A stretch of DNA of 64,000 nt. Source: Deltaproteobacteria bacterium. Its GTDB lineage: Bacteria > UBA10199 > GCA-002796325 > JACPFF01. This document shows positions 8,524 to 16,993 of this stretch, piece after piece (the first letter of the stretch is position 1; each line of letters opens with the position of its first letter). The notes under the pieces were generated by a model, which was given only the letters and a program-made list of their open reading frames with translations, did not search any database and had not been told where the DNA came from. The stretch is taken from contig JACQUX010000009.1 of the NCBI GenBank assembly GCA_016210045.1, positions 191,730-255,729 on the forward strand, in the 5' to 3' direction. The translations under genes and the position numbers were made by a program.

Positions 8524-9228
8524 TCATCGTTTCTTGGTTAGCGGCGGCCCTTCTGACACTAAATCGGGTCGGCGGTCAAGAGTGCGTTTTTGCGCCATCT
8601 GCGCTCGCCAGGCGGCAATCGCCTCATGATTCCCTTTTTGCAGCACTTCCGGAACGGAACGCCCGCGAAACACCGCGGGGCGGGTATAGTGGGGATACTC
8701 CAAACCTGCGCCCGCAAACGACTCTTCGAGCAACGACGCAGGATTGCCGAGCACCCCGGGCAACAAGCGAACCACCGCTTCGATTACGACTAAGGCCGGG
8801 ATTTCCCCGCCCATCAGAACATAGTCGCCGATTGACAGTTCGTCATCGACCCATCCCTCCCGGACCCGTTCGTCGATTCCCTCGTAGCGCGGGCAGATCA
8901 GGACCACATGTCGGCTCTGTTCCGCCAACTCCCGTGCCACCTGCTGAGTCAAGCAACGTCCTTGGGCACAAAGCAAGATGCGGCGAAACCCAGTCCCTGC
9001 CGGCGCAATCGACTCGATCGCGGCCACTACTGGCTCCGGCCGCATCACCATCCCGGCGCCACCGCCGTAGGGCGCGTCGTCGACCGAGCGATGTTTGTCG
9101 GTGGAAAAGGTTCGAATATCGTGGGCTTGAATGGCCACATGTCCTGCAGCCACGGCCTTACCTAAGATCCCCACTCCCAGGGGCCCCGTGAAGAGCTCCG
9201 GGAAGATGGTCAAGATATCGATACGCAT
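8524..9228 (-). CDS. trmD: tRNA (guanine-N1-)-methyltransferase
   Basis: TrmD methylates G37 next to the anticodon and prevents frameshifting. The SPOUT knot and SAM site are visible in GGGAGMVMRPEPVV, PRYEGIDERV and SIGDYVLMGGEIPALVV, and the C-terminal domain includes RGRSVPEVLQKGNH. The 234 residues are typical. It directly follows khpA, with no rimM gene between them. RimM usually occupies that place. Confidence 0.96.
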   Translation of the reverse strand: MRIDILTIFPELFTGPLGVGILGKAVAAGHVAIQAHDIRTFSTDKHRSVDDAPYGGGAGMVMRPEPVVAAIESIAPAGTGFRRILLCAQGRCLTQQVARELAEQSRHVVLICPRYEGIDERVREGWVDDELSIGDYVLMGGEIPALVVIEAVVRLLPGVLGNPASLLEESFAGAGLEYPHYTRPAVFRGRSVPEVLQKGNHEAIAAWRAQMAQKRTLDRRPDLVSEGPPLTKKR

Positions 9229-9230
9229 TA

Positions 9231-9473
9231 CTACTCAATGATTTCGAGGACCGAGCGTTTGCGGATCTTAGTGGATGCCGCGCTCAGGATGGTCCGCAGC
9301 GACCGCGCCGTCCGACCTTCCTTCCCGATCACTTTCCCCAGATCCTCTTTTGCGACCTTCAGTTCGACCACCGTGGTCTGCTCGCCTTCGACCAGCGTCA
9401 CTTCGACTTCTTCCGGCTTATCGACCAGCGCTTTGGCCATTACGTCTACGAGTATCTTGAGCACGTCGCTCAT
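9231..9473 (-). CDS. khpA: KH-domain RNA-binding protein
   Basis: This 80-residue single KH-domain protein has the nucleic-acid binding loop [15 protein letters not shown]. KhpA-type proteins bind RNA, and the gene typically sits between rpsP and rimM/trmD. I chose the ATG of MSDVLKIL because an AGGAGGT ribosome site lies just upstream; a longer frame of nine more codons would run through that site. Only 2 bp separate it from trmD. Confidence 0.92.
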   Translation of the reverse strand: MSDVLKILVDVMAKALVDKPEEVEVTLVEGEQTTVVELKVAKEDLGKVIGKEGRTARSLRTILSAASTKIRKRSVLEIIE

Positions 9474-9553
9474 CGCACACCTCCTGCGGTAGTCGTCCAC
9501 ACGGGATATACTCTACTGCCTAGTGTACTCCGAACGACTACTTGTAGGGTATT

Positions 9554-9793
9554 TTATTGTAATCCCTTGGGGAGGAGCTGGCTGACGGTCTCTGAAGGCC
9601 GGGCCCCGTGGGATAGCCAATACTGGAGCCGCTCGACATCCCAAGTACATGTATCAGCAGATTTTTTTGGGTCTGAGGTCCCGATGACTTCAATAAATCG
9701 ACCGTCCCGGGGTGACCGAGAGTCGGTCACGACGATCCGATAAAATGGGCGTTTTTTCGTCCCGTGCCGGGACATGCGAATAGTCACTGCCAT
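9554..9793 (-). CDS. rpsP: 30S ribosomal protein S16
   Basis: The 79 residues contain the family pattern VTIRMSRHGTKKRPFYRIVV, RDGRFIEVIGTSDP and WLSHGARPSETVSQLL. It is preceded by an AGGAG site and lies 36 bp after ffh in the conserved ffh-rpsP-khpA-trmD-rplS order. Confidence 0.97.
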   Translation of the reverse strand: MAVTIRMSRHGTKKRPFYRIVVTDSRSPRDGRFIEVIGTSDPKKSADTCTWDVERLQYWLSHGARPSETVSQLLPKGLQ

Positions 9794-9829
9794 ACAGACA
9801 CTCTCCTTGTTACTGGCGCCAGCGGGCCT

Positions 9830-11170
9830 CTAACCATGAGTCCGCAATAATTGCAACATCTCTGGGGGGACCCCTCGTTTGCGGCCCCCCTTCTTCATCA
9901 TCTTCTGGAGAATTTCAAACTCTTTTATCAAGCGGTTGACCTCCGTTACCGAGGTCCCACTCCCTTGGGCGATCCGTTTTCGGCGCGACCCGTTCAGGAG
10001 CCGAACGTCTCCCCGCTCCGACAAGGTCATGGAATTGATGATCGCTTCCTTATTGCGCACGTCGGAACGGACCTTGTCGAAGTCGAGCTGGCCGGTCATT
10101 CGTGCCATCCCGGGAACCAGTTGCATCAATTCCCCCCACTGCTCGACCTTACACATTTCCCGGAGTTGCGCGCGATAGTCTTCCAACGTGAAGGCCCCGT
10201 TGGCCAGTTTGCGGACTCGTTCCAACGTGGTTGCTTGGTCGGTGATTGTGGCCACGCGTTCGGCCAAGGTGGCCAAATCGCCCATCCCGACAATCCGCGA
10301 GGCCATGCGGTCGGGATAAAACGGTTCCAACGCGTCGATTTTCTCCCCAGTCCCAACGAAATAGATCGGGACTTGGCAAACGGCTGCACACGAAAGGACC
10401 ACGCCGCCACGGGCATCGCCGTCCGCCTTGCTGACAATCACGCCGGTCAGCGGAGTCACGGCATGAAAACCTTGCGCCGCGACCAACCCTTGTTGCCCCG
10501 CCATCGCATCGACCACTAACAACGTTTGGGTCGGCGTAACGCGTTGGTAAATGGCGCGCAACTCATCCATTAACGGGGCGTCAATATGCAGTCGCCCAGC
10601 GGTGTCGATGATCACGGTATCGTGCAGCGCAGTCCGGGCCTGTTCAAGCGCGGCCTCGACAACATCGAGTGGGGCGCGCAACGTCGTGGAGTCGAAGGTC
10701 GGAAGATCCCATTCCCGCGCAACTGTCAGCAGTTGTGCCACTGCGGCGGGCCGTTGCAGATCGGCCGGCACCAGCAATGGCCGCCGCCCCTGCTGCTTCG
10801 CCGCAAGGGCCAACTTGGCCGCGGTCGTGGTCTTGCCGCTCCCTTGGAGTCCTACACACAAAATGACGGCCGGCAACGTGCTGCCGTAACTGAACGGCTT
10901 GGTTTCTCCCCCGAGGATTTCGACGACCGTCTCGTAAAGGACGCGGAGATATTGATCCGCCGGCGTCAGGCTCTTGATCACCTCTTGCCCGACTGCACTG
11001 GACTGGACTTTGATTAGCACCTGATCCACGACTGTGTGGTGGACATCAGCCTCGAGCAGTGCCTGCCGCACCTCTTCGGCCGCGTCGTGCAAGTCTCGCT
11101 CGGTCAACGTGCCATGTCCCCGCAAGCGGCGGAATAATCCATGCACCCGATCAGTCAGCTTCTCGAACAT
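9830..11170 (-). CDS. ffh: Signal recognition particle protein, SRP54
   Basis: Ffh binds signal sequences on ribosomes and delivers them to the membrane with FtsY. Its 446 residues comprise an N domain, a G domain (G1 GLQGSGKTTT at 107-116, G3 DTAGRLHID, G4 in SKADGDARGG where most Ffh proteins have TKLDGDARGG) and an M domain with RKRIAQGSGTSVTEVNRLIKE. The C-terminus is short and lacks a long Met-rich tail. It lies between nusB and rpsP in the conserved run. Confidence 0.96.
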   Translation of the reverse strand: MFEKLTDRVHGLFRRLRGHGTLTERDLHDAAEEVRQALLEADVHHTVVDQVLIKVQSSAVGQEVIKSLTPADQYLRVLYETVVEILGGETKPFSYGSTLPAVILCVGLQGSGKTTTAAKLALAAKQQGRRPLLVPADLQRPAAVAQLLTVAREWDLPTFDSTTLRAPLDVVEAALEQARTALHDTVIIDTAGRLHIDAPLMDELRAIYQRVTPTQTLLVVDAMAGQQGLVAAQGFHAVTPLTGVIVSKADGDARGGVVLSCAAVCQVPIYFVGTGEKIDALEPFYPDRMASRIVGMGDLATLAERVATITDQATTLERVRKLANGAFTLEDYRAQLREMCKVEQWGELMQLVPGMARMTGQLDFDKVRSDVRNKEAIINSMTLSERGDVRLLNGSRRKRIAQGSGTSVTEVNRLIKEFEILQKMMKKGGRKRGVPPEMLQLLRTHG

Positions 11171-11173
11171 AAC

Positions 11174-11590
11174 TTACTCCAGTGGTTTATCGACTTCCTT
11201 CGCGATTTGGTCGAGGATCCCATTAATAAAGGCCCCACTTTCCTCGGAGCCATACTTCTTGCCGATCTCGATCGCTTCGTTCAACGTCACGCGGATCGGG
11301 ATGTCGGAACAGTGCAACAGTTCATAGACCGCGACCCGCAACACATTGCGATCCACTGCGGCCATCCGCGATAAGCGCCAATGCGTGGAATGCGCGCTGA
11401 TCCGCTGATCGATGTCGACCTGTTCCCGCGCCGTTCCACGGGCCAGTTCTTCGGCAAACCCCCGCACATCCGGCGGCGCCGGATGTTGTCGCCAATAGAG
11501 ACGAATCGCCTCCTCCGGCTCGCAATGGGAGAGGTCGATTTGATACCAAATTTGCACCGCGGTCTCCCGCGCTTGGCGTCGATGGCCCAT
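11174..11590 (-). CDS. nusB: Transcription antitermination factor NusB
   Basis: This 138-residue protein binds boxA RNA with S10 during rRNA transcription. It shows the all-helical NusB pattern: RRQARETAVQIWYQ at the N-terminus, then DRNVLRVAVYELLH, RVTLNEAIEIGKKYG and GAFINGILDQIAKE. I chose the ATG of MGHRRQAR. The nine codons before it overlap ribH and run through a repeat-like TACGCAC stretch. Confidence 0.95.
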   Translation of the reverse strand: MGHRRQARETAVQIWYQIDLSHCEPEEAIRLYWRQHPAPPDVRGFAEELARGTAREQVDIDQRISAHSTHWRLSRMAAVDRNVLRVAVYELLHCSDIPIRVTLNEAIEIGKKYGSEESGAFINGILDQIAKEVDKPLE

Positions 11591-11594
11591 ATGT

Positions 11595-12086
11595 CTACCG
11601 TACGCACCTACGCACATCGTTCATAATCCCACACATCTCCAGCAACGTCGCGGCCCCTTCGGCGCCGCTATTGCCAAGCGGTCCGCCGGCGCGGGCCTCG
11701 GCCTGCGCGAGCGTCTCGACCGTGAGCACGCCGAAGACGACCGGAACGCCAGTATCCACGGCCACGCGCTGCAATCCATCCGCAACGGTCCGACAGATAT
11801 GATCGAAATGCGGTGTCTCTCCGCGCGCCACACAGCCGAGAGTGAGGACCCCGTGACACGTCCCGGACCGGGCCAACGCGGCCGCGACGACCGGGATTTC
11901 AAAGGCCCCCGGCACCCGGAACACGCGGACTCGTTCCTGCGCCACCCCTGCATGCGCGAACTGTTGCACCGCGCCGTCCAGCAACCGCTCGGTGATCGCC
12001 GTGTGGAAACGGCTGACCACGACCGCCACCTGCAAATCGGCTGGCGGATGGGAAGTCGATGTGGCGATGGAAGCAGGCGTGCGCAT
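11595..12086 (-). CDS. ribH: 6,7-dimethyl-8-ribityllumazine synthase
   Basis: RibH condenses the ribityl-amino-uracil with dihydroxybutanone phosphate in the penultimate step of riboflavin synthesis. The 163 residues include VVVSRFHTAITERLLDGA, the GAFEIP loop, TLGCVARGETPHFDH with the catalytic His, and PVVFGVLT. The start overlaps the ribBA stop by one base. It is the fourth gene of the rib cluster. Confidence 0.97.
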   Translation of the reverse strand: MRTPASIATSTSHPPADLQVAVVVSRFHTAITERLLDGAVQQFAHAGVAQERVRVFRVPGAFEIPVVAAALARSGTCHGVLTLGCVARGETPHFDHICRTVADGLQRVAVDTGVPVVFGVLTVETLAQAEARAGGPLGNSGAEGAATLLEMCGIMNDVRRCVR

Positions 12087-13327
12087 TAGACCATCTGCAG
12101 GAGGTGCCCCAACTTGTCGCGTTTGGTTTGCAAATAGCGCTGATTTTCTTCGTTCGGCGCAAATTCGATCGCAACGCGCTCGTCGATCTGCAGGCCATAG
12201 CCCTCCAGCCCGACGATCTTGCGCGGATTGTTTGTCAGCAGTCGCATCCGCCGCACCCCGAGATCGCGCAAGATCTGCGCGCCGATCCCGTATTCACGGA
12301 GGTCCGGTTTGAACCCGAGCCGTTCATTCGCTTCTACGGTATCGAGGCCTTGGTCTTGTAACGTGTACGCCTTGAGCTTGTTCACTAAGCCGATCCCGCG
12401 CCCTTCCTGACGGATATAGAGCAATACGCCCGCACCCGCGCGAACAATCTGGGCCAGCGCGCCGTGCAACTGCGGCCCGCAATCGCAGCGGCGCGAGCCG
12501 AAGACATCGCCGGTCAGGCACTCGGAATGGACGCGCACGAGCGGCGCCGCGTCTCCGTCCACCGTCCCCAACACCAACGCCAAATGGGTGCGTTGATCGA
12601 CTTGGCTTTCGTACGCATAAACGCGAAACTCCGCGCCTTCATCCAACGGCAGTCTGGTTTCCACAACACGTTGCACTAATTGTTCACGTTGCATCCGGTA
12701 TTCGATGAGGTCGGCAATCGATAAGACGAGCAGGTCATGAGTCAGCGCAAATTGATCGAGATCGGGACGCCGCGCCATGCTCCCGTCGTCGTTCATGACT
12801 TCACAGATGACTGCGGCGGGCACACACCCGGAGAGGCGCGCCAAATCGACGCCGGCCTCGGTATGCCCGGCCCGCACCAACACGCCACCGTCGCGGGCTT
12901 GCAGTGGAAAGATATGTCCGGGCCGCACTAAGTCGCCGGGTGAACACTGGGGGTCGACCGCCAGCCGGATGGTGCGCGCCCGATCCGCGGCGGAGATGCC
13001 GGTAGAAATCCCGTCGCGTGCATCGATCGAGACCGTAAAGCCGGTCCCGTGGCGCGCCTGATTTTCCTTGACCATCTGCGGCAAATCGAGCTGTCGGGCT
13101 CGTTCTTCAGTGAGACTTAAACAAATTAACCCACGACCGTGCTTTGCCATGAAGTTGATCTGTTCCGGCGTGGCGTGCTCAGCGGCCATCACTAAGTCGC
13201 CTTCGTTCTCGCGCGACTCGTCGTCGACCAAGATCAACAGGCGGCCGGCGCGCAACTGGTGAATGGCGGTCTCGACGCGCTGACCGGCCAGGGAACGCGC
13301 CCCGGCCAATGGAACCACAGTACTCAT
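12086..13327 (-). CDS. ribBA: Bifunctional DHBP synthase / GTP cyclohydrolase II
   Basis: The N-terminal half (about 1-215) makes dihydroxybutanone phosphate: [16 protein letters not shown] and [17 protein letters not shown] carry the acidic and substrate residues. The C-terminal half opens the GTP ring: [18 protein letters not shown] provides the zinc cysteines, and [16 protein letters not shown] is the GTP site. The 413 residues match the fused enzyme. It feeds both branches of riboflavin synthesis and is flanked by ribE and ribH with gaps of at most 3 bp. Confidence 0.97.
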   Translation of the reverse strand: MSTVVPLAGARSLAGQRVETAIHQLRAGRLLILVDDESRENEGDLVMAAEHATPEQINFMAKHGRGLICLSLTEERARQLDLPQMVKENQARHGTGFTVSIDARDGISTGISAADRARTIRLAVDPQCSPGDLVRPGHIFPLQARDGGVLVRAGHTEAGVDLARLSGCVPAAVICEVMNDDGSMARRPDLDQFALTHDLLVLSIADLIEYRMQREQLVQRVVETRLPLDEGAEFRVYAYESQVDQRTHLALVLGTVDGDAAPLVRVHSECLTGDVFGSRRCDCGPQLHGALAQIVRAGAGVLLYIRQEGRGIGLVNKLKAYTLQDQGLDTVEANERLGFKPDLREYGIGAQILRDLGVRRMRLLTNNPRKIVGLEGYGLQIDERVAIEFAPNEENQRYLQTKRDKLGHLLQMV

Positions 13328-13330
13328 CGG

Positions 13331-14038
13331 TTAGATTCCCAATTTCTTGCGAATGCCCTGGAGGGGCCGGTTCCGCATTGCCCCGGATTTCGCGGTGCGG
13401 ATCGGCACGGCCGACCCCGATCCGGGGGTTGCGGCTTGATATGCCGGTGTCGCGTGGAAGGCAAGCTTTTCAATATACTTGCCCACCATGTCGACTTCGA
13501 GATTCACGGCATCCCCGACGCGGAGACGCTGGAAGGTGGTGACCTGTTCGGTATGCGGAATGATGCAGCAATGGATCCGATCGCCGGCACAGCGGGCGAT
13601 GGTCAGGCTCACGCCGTCGATCGCGATCGATCCTTTTTCAATGACATAGCGGGTCAGCGGGATCGGGACCTCCAGCACGAACTCGCGGGAATTGCCATGG
13701 TCGATCATTTCGACCACGCGCCCGACCCCATCGACGTGGCCCTGCACTAAATGGCCCCCGACTCGCCCCCCATACCGGAGCGACCGCTCCAAGTTCACGG
13801 TGTCGCCAGGTTGCAACCGATTGAGCGTCGTCACACGCAGCGTCTCAGCGCTGAGATCGGCCCAAACCGTATTGCCTAAACGCGAAGTGACCGTCAGACA
13901 GCAACCGTTCACTGCGAGACTTTCGCCGATCGCGATATCAGCAAGATCGAATTGCGCCTGGATTTCCAGATGGACCGACTCGTTGCGCTCGGTGCGCCCG
14001 CGCAGTACGCCGGTCCCTTCAATGATGCCGCAAAACAT
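13331..14038 (-). CDS. ribE: Riboflavin synthase, alpha subunit
   Basis: It dismutates two lumazine molecules to riboflavin. Two lumazine-binding repeats are visible: MFCGIIEGTG...SLAVNGCCLTV in the first and GHLVQGHVDGVG...SIAIDGVSLTIA in the second. The 235 residues exceed the usual 200-215 because of a 30-residue basic tail (AVPIRTAKSGAMRNRPLQG) with no known role. Gene naming varies; this is the alpha-type enzyme (ribC in some species). Confidence 0.95.
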   Translation of the reverse strand: MFCGIIEGTGVLRGRTERNESVHLEIQAQFDLADIAIGESLAVNGCCLTVTSRLGNTVWADLSAETLRVTTLNRLQPGDTVNLERSLRYGGRVGGHLVQGHVDGVGRVVEMIDHGNSREFVLEVPIPLTRYVIEKGSIAIDGVSLTIARCAGDRIHCCIIPHTEQVTTFQRLRVGDAVNLEVDMVGKYIEKLAFHATPAYQAATPGSGSAVPIRTAKSGAMRNRPLQGIRKKLGI

Positions 14039-14058
14039 AGCGTTCTCTCAGTGATCGG

Positions 14059-15138
14059 TTACGCATGCTGCCGAAACTTCCCTTCAATGATGACATTGTC
14101 CCCGAGGCGCAAAATCTTTTCTACTTGTAAATTCGGCGCCGCAGCAATTTTCCACCCCAATGCGTCGGTCCATCCGAGACCGCTCCCACCTAGCAACTTC
14201 GGGGCCACACAGGCAATACAATAATCGACCGCGCGTGCCCGGATAAAGGCGCCAATCGTGGCCGCGCCACCTTCCATGAGAATTGCACTGACGCCTAAAC
14301 GGCCCAGAATGTGCAGCAGCGTACGCACCGACGCGGCAACGACCAGCCGGTGCCCGCGGCGCGCCAAGCGTCGCTCGACGGTCGCGTTCGGACGGCTAAC
14401 GATACAATACGTGCCGCTGCGTGCCGCGCTGAGGAGACGCGCTCGCCATGGAATCGCACCAGCGCCGACCCAAATCATCGGGGTCGGTTGCGAACCGCGA
14501 TAACGCGGCAGCCGGACTGTCAGACACGGATCATCCAGCAACGCGGTCCGCCGACCGACGACGATCCCATCGACCCGCGCGCGCCATTCGTGGCTGTAGG
14601 CCCGCACTGCCGCGTTGGTGATCCACTGCGAATGGCCGTCGGCGTCGGCAATTTTGCCATCCAACGTCATCGCGACTTTGAGGATGACGTACGGGCGACG
14701 CGTCCGCACCCAATGGAGATAGATCGGATTCAGCGCTGCGGCCGCTGCCGCCTGGACCGGTCCGACCACTTGCACACCGGCGGCCCGCAACCGCCGCAAT
14801 CCCAGCCCCGCTACTTTGGGGTTCGGGTCTCGCATCCCGTAGACCACCCGCCGCACCCCGGCCGCCAAGATCGCCTCGACACACGGAGGCGTCCGGCCCA
14901 CGTGCGCGCATGGCTCCAATGTCACGTACAGATCCGCGCCGCGCGCTCGCGGGCCCGCTTCCCGCAACGCCACCACTTCGGCGTGCGGCCCGCCGGCCCG
15001 GGCATGAAAACCTTTGCCGACGACACGACCACCACACACCACCACCGCGCCCACTTGCGGATTGGGGTGCTGGCGACCGTCGGCCAGACGCGCCAGCGCC
15101 AACGCTCGCTCCATATATTGTACGTCCCGACTTGACAT
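14059..15138 (-). CDS. ribD: Bifunctional riboflavin deaminase / reductase
   Basis: The N-terminal zinc deaminase has HPNPQVGAVVV, HAEVVAL and PCAHVGRTPPC as metal ligands. The C-terminal reductase begins near RPYVILKVAMTLDGKIAD, contains the NADPH-type IWVGAGA and ILMEGGAATIGAF. It carries out two consecutive steps before RibE and RibH. I chose the ATG of MSSRDVQYMERAL; a 14-codon extension is possible but lies in the 57-bp gap shared with the divergent fmdB-like gene. That gap is too short for an FMN riboswitch. Confidence 0.95.
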   Translation of the reverse strand: MSSRDVQYMERALALARLADGRQHPNPQVGAVVVCGGRVVGKGFHARAGGPHAEVVALREAGPRARGADLYVTLEPCAHVGRTPPCVEAILAAGVRRVVYGMRDPNPKVAGLGLRRLRAAGVQVVGPVQAAAAAALNPIYLHWVRTRRPYVILKVAMTLDGKIADADGHSQWITNAAVRAYSHEWRARVDGIVVGRRTALLDDPCLTVRLPRYRGSQPTPMIWVGAGAIPWRARLLSAARSGTYCIVSRPNATVERRLARRGHRLVVAASVRTLLHILGRLGVSAILMEGGAATIGAFIRARAVDYCIACVAPKLLGGSGLGWTDALGWKIAAAPNLQVEKILRLGDNVIIEGKFRQHA

Positions 15139-15195
15139 TTGCTCCGCCGCCCCGAATATATCCGGATATTTTTTCCTCACGCAAGAGGTTCACAT

Positions 15196-15525
15196 ATGCC
15201 GATGTACGAATATGGCTGTAAACAATGCGGCAAACAGACGGAAGTGCTGCAAAAGATGTCCGATGCGCCGCTCACGACCTGCCCCGATTGCGGAGGCACG
15301 TTAGAACGACTGATCAGTCAAACCAGCTTCGTCTTGAAGGGGGGCGGTTGGTACAAAGACGGCTACGGCTCGACGCCCGCAGCCGGGTCAAGTGCGAGCA
15401 GTTCCAGTAGCACCAGCGCAAAACCCACCACGAGCGCATCTAGCGAATCCCCCACCACCCACTCCCGCTCCGGCGGCTGTTGCGACGGCGGTGCCTGCAA
15501 ATCGAAGCCGCCGAAGACGTCGTAG
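15196..15525 (+). CDS. FmdB-type zinc-ribbon protein
   Basis: This 109-residue protein begins MPMYEYGCKQCGK and has a second pair in CPDCGGTLERLIS, the CxxC...CxxC zinc ribbon of the FmdB regulatory family. A Ser/Thr-rich linker (about 57-90) leads to a Cys-rich end (GGCCDGGACKSK). Function is unknown for most members; regulation or metal binding are possibilities. The start was set by homology to the family N-terminus and an AGAGG site. It diverges from ribD. Confidence 0.8.
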   Translation: MPMYEYGCKQCGKQTEVLQKMSDAPLTTCPDCGGTLERLISQTSFVLKGGGWYKDGYGSTPAAGSSASSSSSTSAKPTTSASSESPTTHSRSGGCCDGGACKSKPPKTS

Positions 15526-15530
15526 GATAG

Positions 15531-16907
15531 CTACAACTTCACCGCGCTGATCTTCCCAAGCATATGGATGCAGCTGATGATGCCTTGTTCGAATTGGGCG
15601 ATCTCGAGGTGTTCGTTGGGGGAATGGAAGTTGTCGTCGGGATAGCCCATGCCGAACAGGAGAATCGCCGCCTTGGCGTAGCGTTTCAAGTTGATCGCGA
15701 TCGGGATCGAGGCCGGCTGGCGGGCCACGATCGCGGCTTTGCCGGTGGCCTCGCGCAATGCGGCCACACCGGCCTGGACGAACGGGTCGTTGATGGGGGT
15801 CATCACCGGATTGGCATTGTTGTGGACCAAGAATTTGTGGAGCGTGATTCCCGGCGAGAGACGGTGACGCAGTTCGGTTTCAAACAGTCGCCCGACGACC
15901 TCGCAGTCCTGATTCGCCACTAAGCGGAAACTGACTTTGGCAAAGGCCTCGTTCGGGATGACCGTCTTGGAACCGGCGCCTTGATAGCCTCCGCCGATCC
16001 CGTTGATGTCCATCGTGGGACGTCCCCAACTCCGCTCCAACAGCGTGTATTCCGGTTCGCCAACGCCGAGCTGCGCCACGCCGTACTCCCGTTGGATGGC
16101 GTCCGGCTGCCACGGCACGCGCGCGATTTCCGCCCGCTCCGCCGCAGTCAAGTCAATGACGGGGTCGTAAAATCCGGGGATCTGGATCTTGCCCTGCGGT
16201 GGACACATGGCGCCTAAGACGTTCGCGAGCGCGTTGATCGGGTTCGGCATCAAATTACCGAACGTCCCGGAGTGGACGTCGCGGTTGGCGCCTCGTACGA
16301 CGACTTCGAAATATGCCAGTCCCTTCATCGCGTGATAGATGGCGGGAGTGTGTTGATCGAACCACGGGGAATCGGCGATCAGGATGGCATCCGACGCCAC
16401 CTCGCGCTGATATTTTTCCACCGCCTCGATCCCGGCGGAACCTGATTCTTCATCGCCTTCGATGAAAAACTTCACGTTCAGCGGCAACGCACCCGCGCCG
16501 CGCAACCACGACTCGACGGCTGTCAAAAACGCGACCAACTGACCTTTGTTGTCCGTAGCACCGCGCGCAAAGACATGGCCGTCGCGAATGGTCGGCTCGA
16601 ACGGTGGGGAGATCCATTGCGGGAGCGGATCGGGGGGCTGGACATCGTAGTGCCCATAAATCAGGACCGTCGGTTTGCCGGGGGCATGGAGCCAATCGCC
16701 GTAGACGATCGGATGGTGCGCCGTTTCGAGGAAGCGGACGTTTTCGATCCCGATGGCACGGAGGCGCGCCGCGGTCCAGTCGGCCGCTTGCCGGCATGGG
16801 GCATGGTACGCCGGATCGGCCGAGACACTGGGGAGGCGCAAAAATTCAAACCACGCCGCTTGTGCGGCAGCGAATTGTCCTTGGGCATAGGTCAGTGCGT
16901 TGCGCAT
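15531..16907 (-). CDS. M20-family dipeptidase/deacylase
   Basis: This 458-residue zinc peptidase of the M20/ArgE/DapE family is most like the dipeptidase subgroup. Metal and catalytic residues occur in IYGHYDVQP, ARGATDNKGQL and GDEESGS; the dimerisation domain follows near GLAYFEVVVRGANRDVHSG. The substrate is probably a dipeptide or acylated amino acid, by family. I chose the ATG of MRNALTYAQ. The 26 codons upstream are a translation of an inverted repeat (16930-16993) and are unlikely to be real. Confidence 0.9.
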   Translation of the reverse strand: MRNALTYAQGQFAAAQAAWFEFLRLPSVSADPAYHAPCRQAADWTAARLRAIGIENVRFLETAHHPIVYGDWLHAPGKPTVLIYGHYDVQPPDPLPQWISPPFEPTIRDGHVFARGATDNKGQLVAFLTAVESWLRGAGALPLNVKFFIEGDEESGSAGIEAVEKYQREVASDAILIADSPWFDQHTPAIYHAMKGLAYFEVVVRGANRDVHSGTFGNLMPNPINALANVLGAMCPPQGKIQIPGFYDPVIDLTAAERAEIARVPWQPDAIQREYGVAQLGVGEPEYTLLERSWGRPTMDINGIGGGYQGAGSKTVIPNEAFAKVSFRLVANQDCEVVGRLFETELRHRLSPGITLHKFLVHNNANPVMTPINDPFVQAGVAALREATGKAAIVARQPASIPIAINLKRYAKAAILLFGMGYPDDNFHSPNEHLEIAQFEQGIISCIHMLGKISAVKL

Positions 16908-16929
16908 AGAACACTCCTTTTTGGTGACT

Positions 16930-16993
16930 GGTGACTCGTGGCTGGTGACTGGGGAGCGGACCACGAGTATCCATTGACCAGCCACGAGTCACC
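16930..16993. repeat. 17-bp inverted repeat between dsbD and the M20 gene
   Basis: GGTGACTCGTGGCTGGT (16930-16946) is perfectly complementary to 16977-16993. GTGACT also repeats directly on both sides. The right arm overlaps the dsbD stop codon, so the repeat replaced or reached the 3' end of that gene. It could form a transcript hairpin between the two genes. Confidence 0.75.

Noticed and set aside
15139-15195. FMN riboswitch upstream of ribD
   Set aside because: The gap between ribD and the divergent gene is only 57 bp, too short for the element.
16908-16985. Longer start of the M20 gene
   Set aside because: The extra codons are a translation of the inverted repeat.
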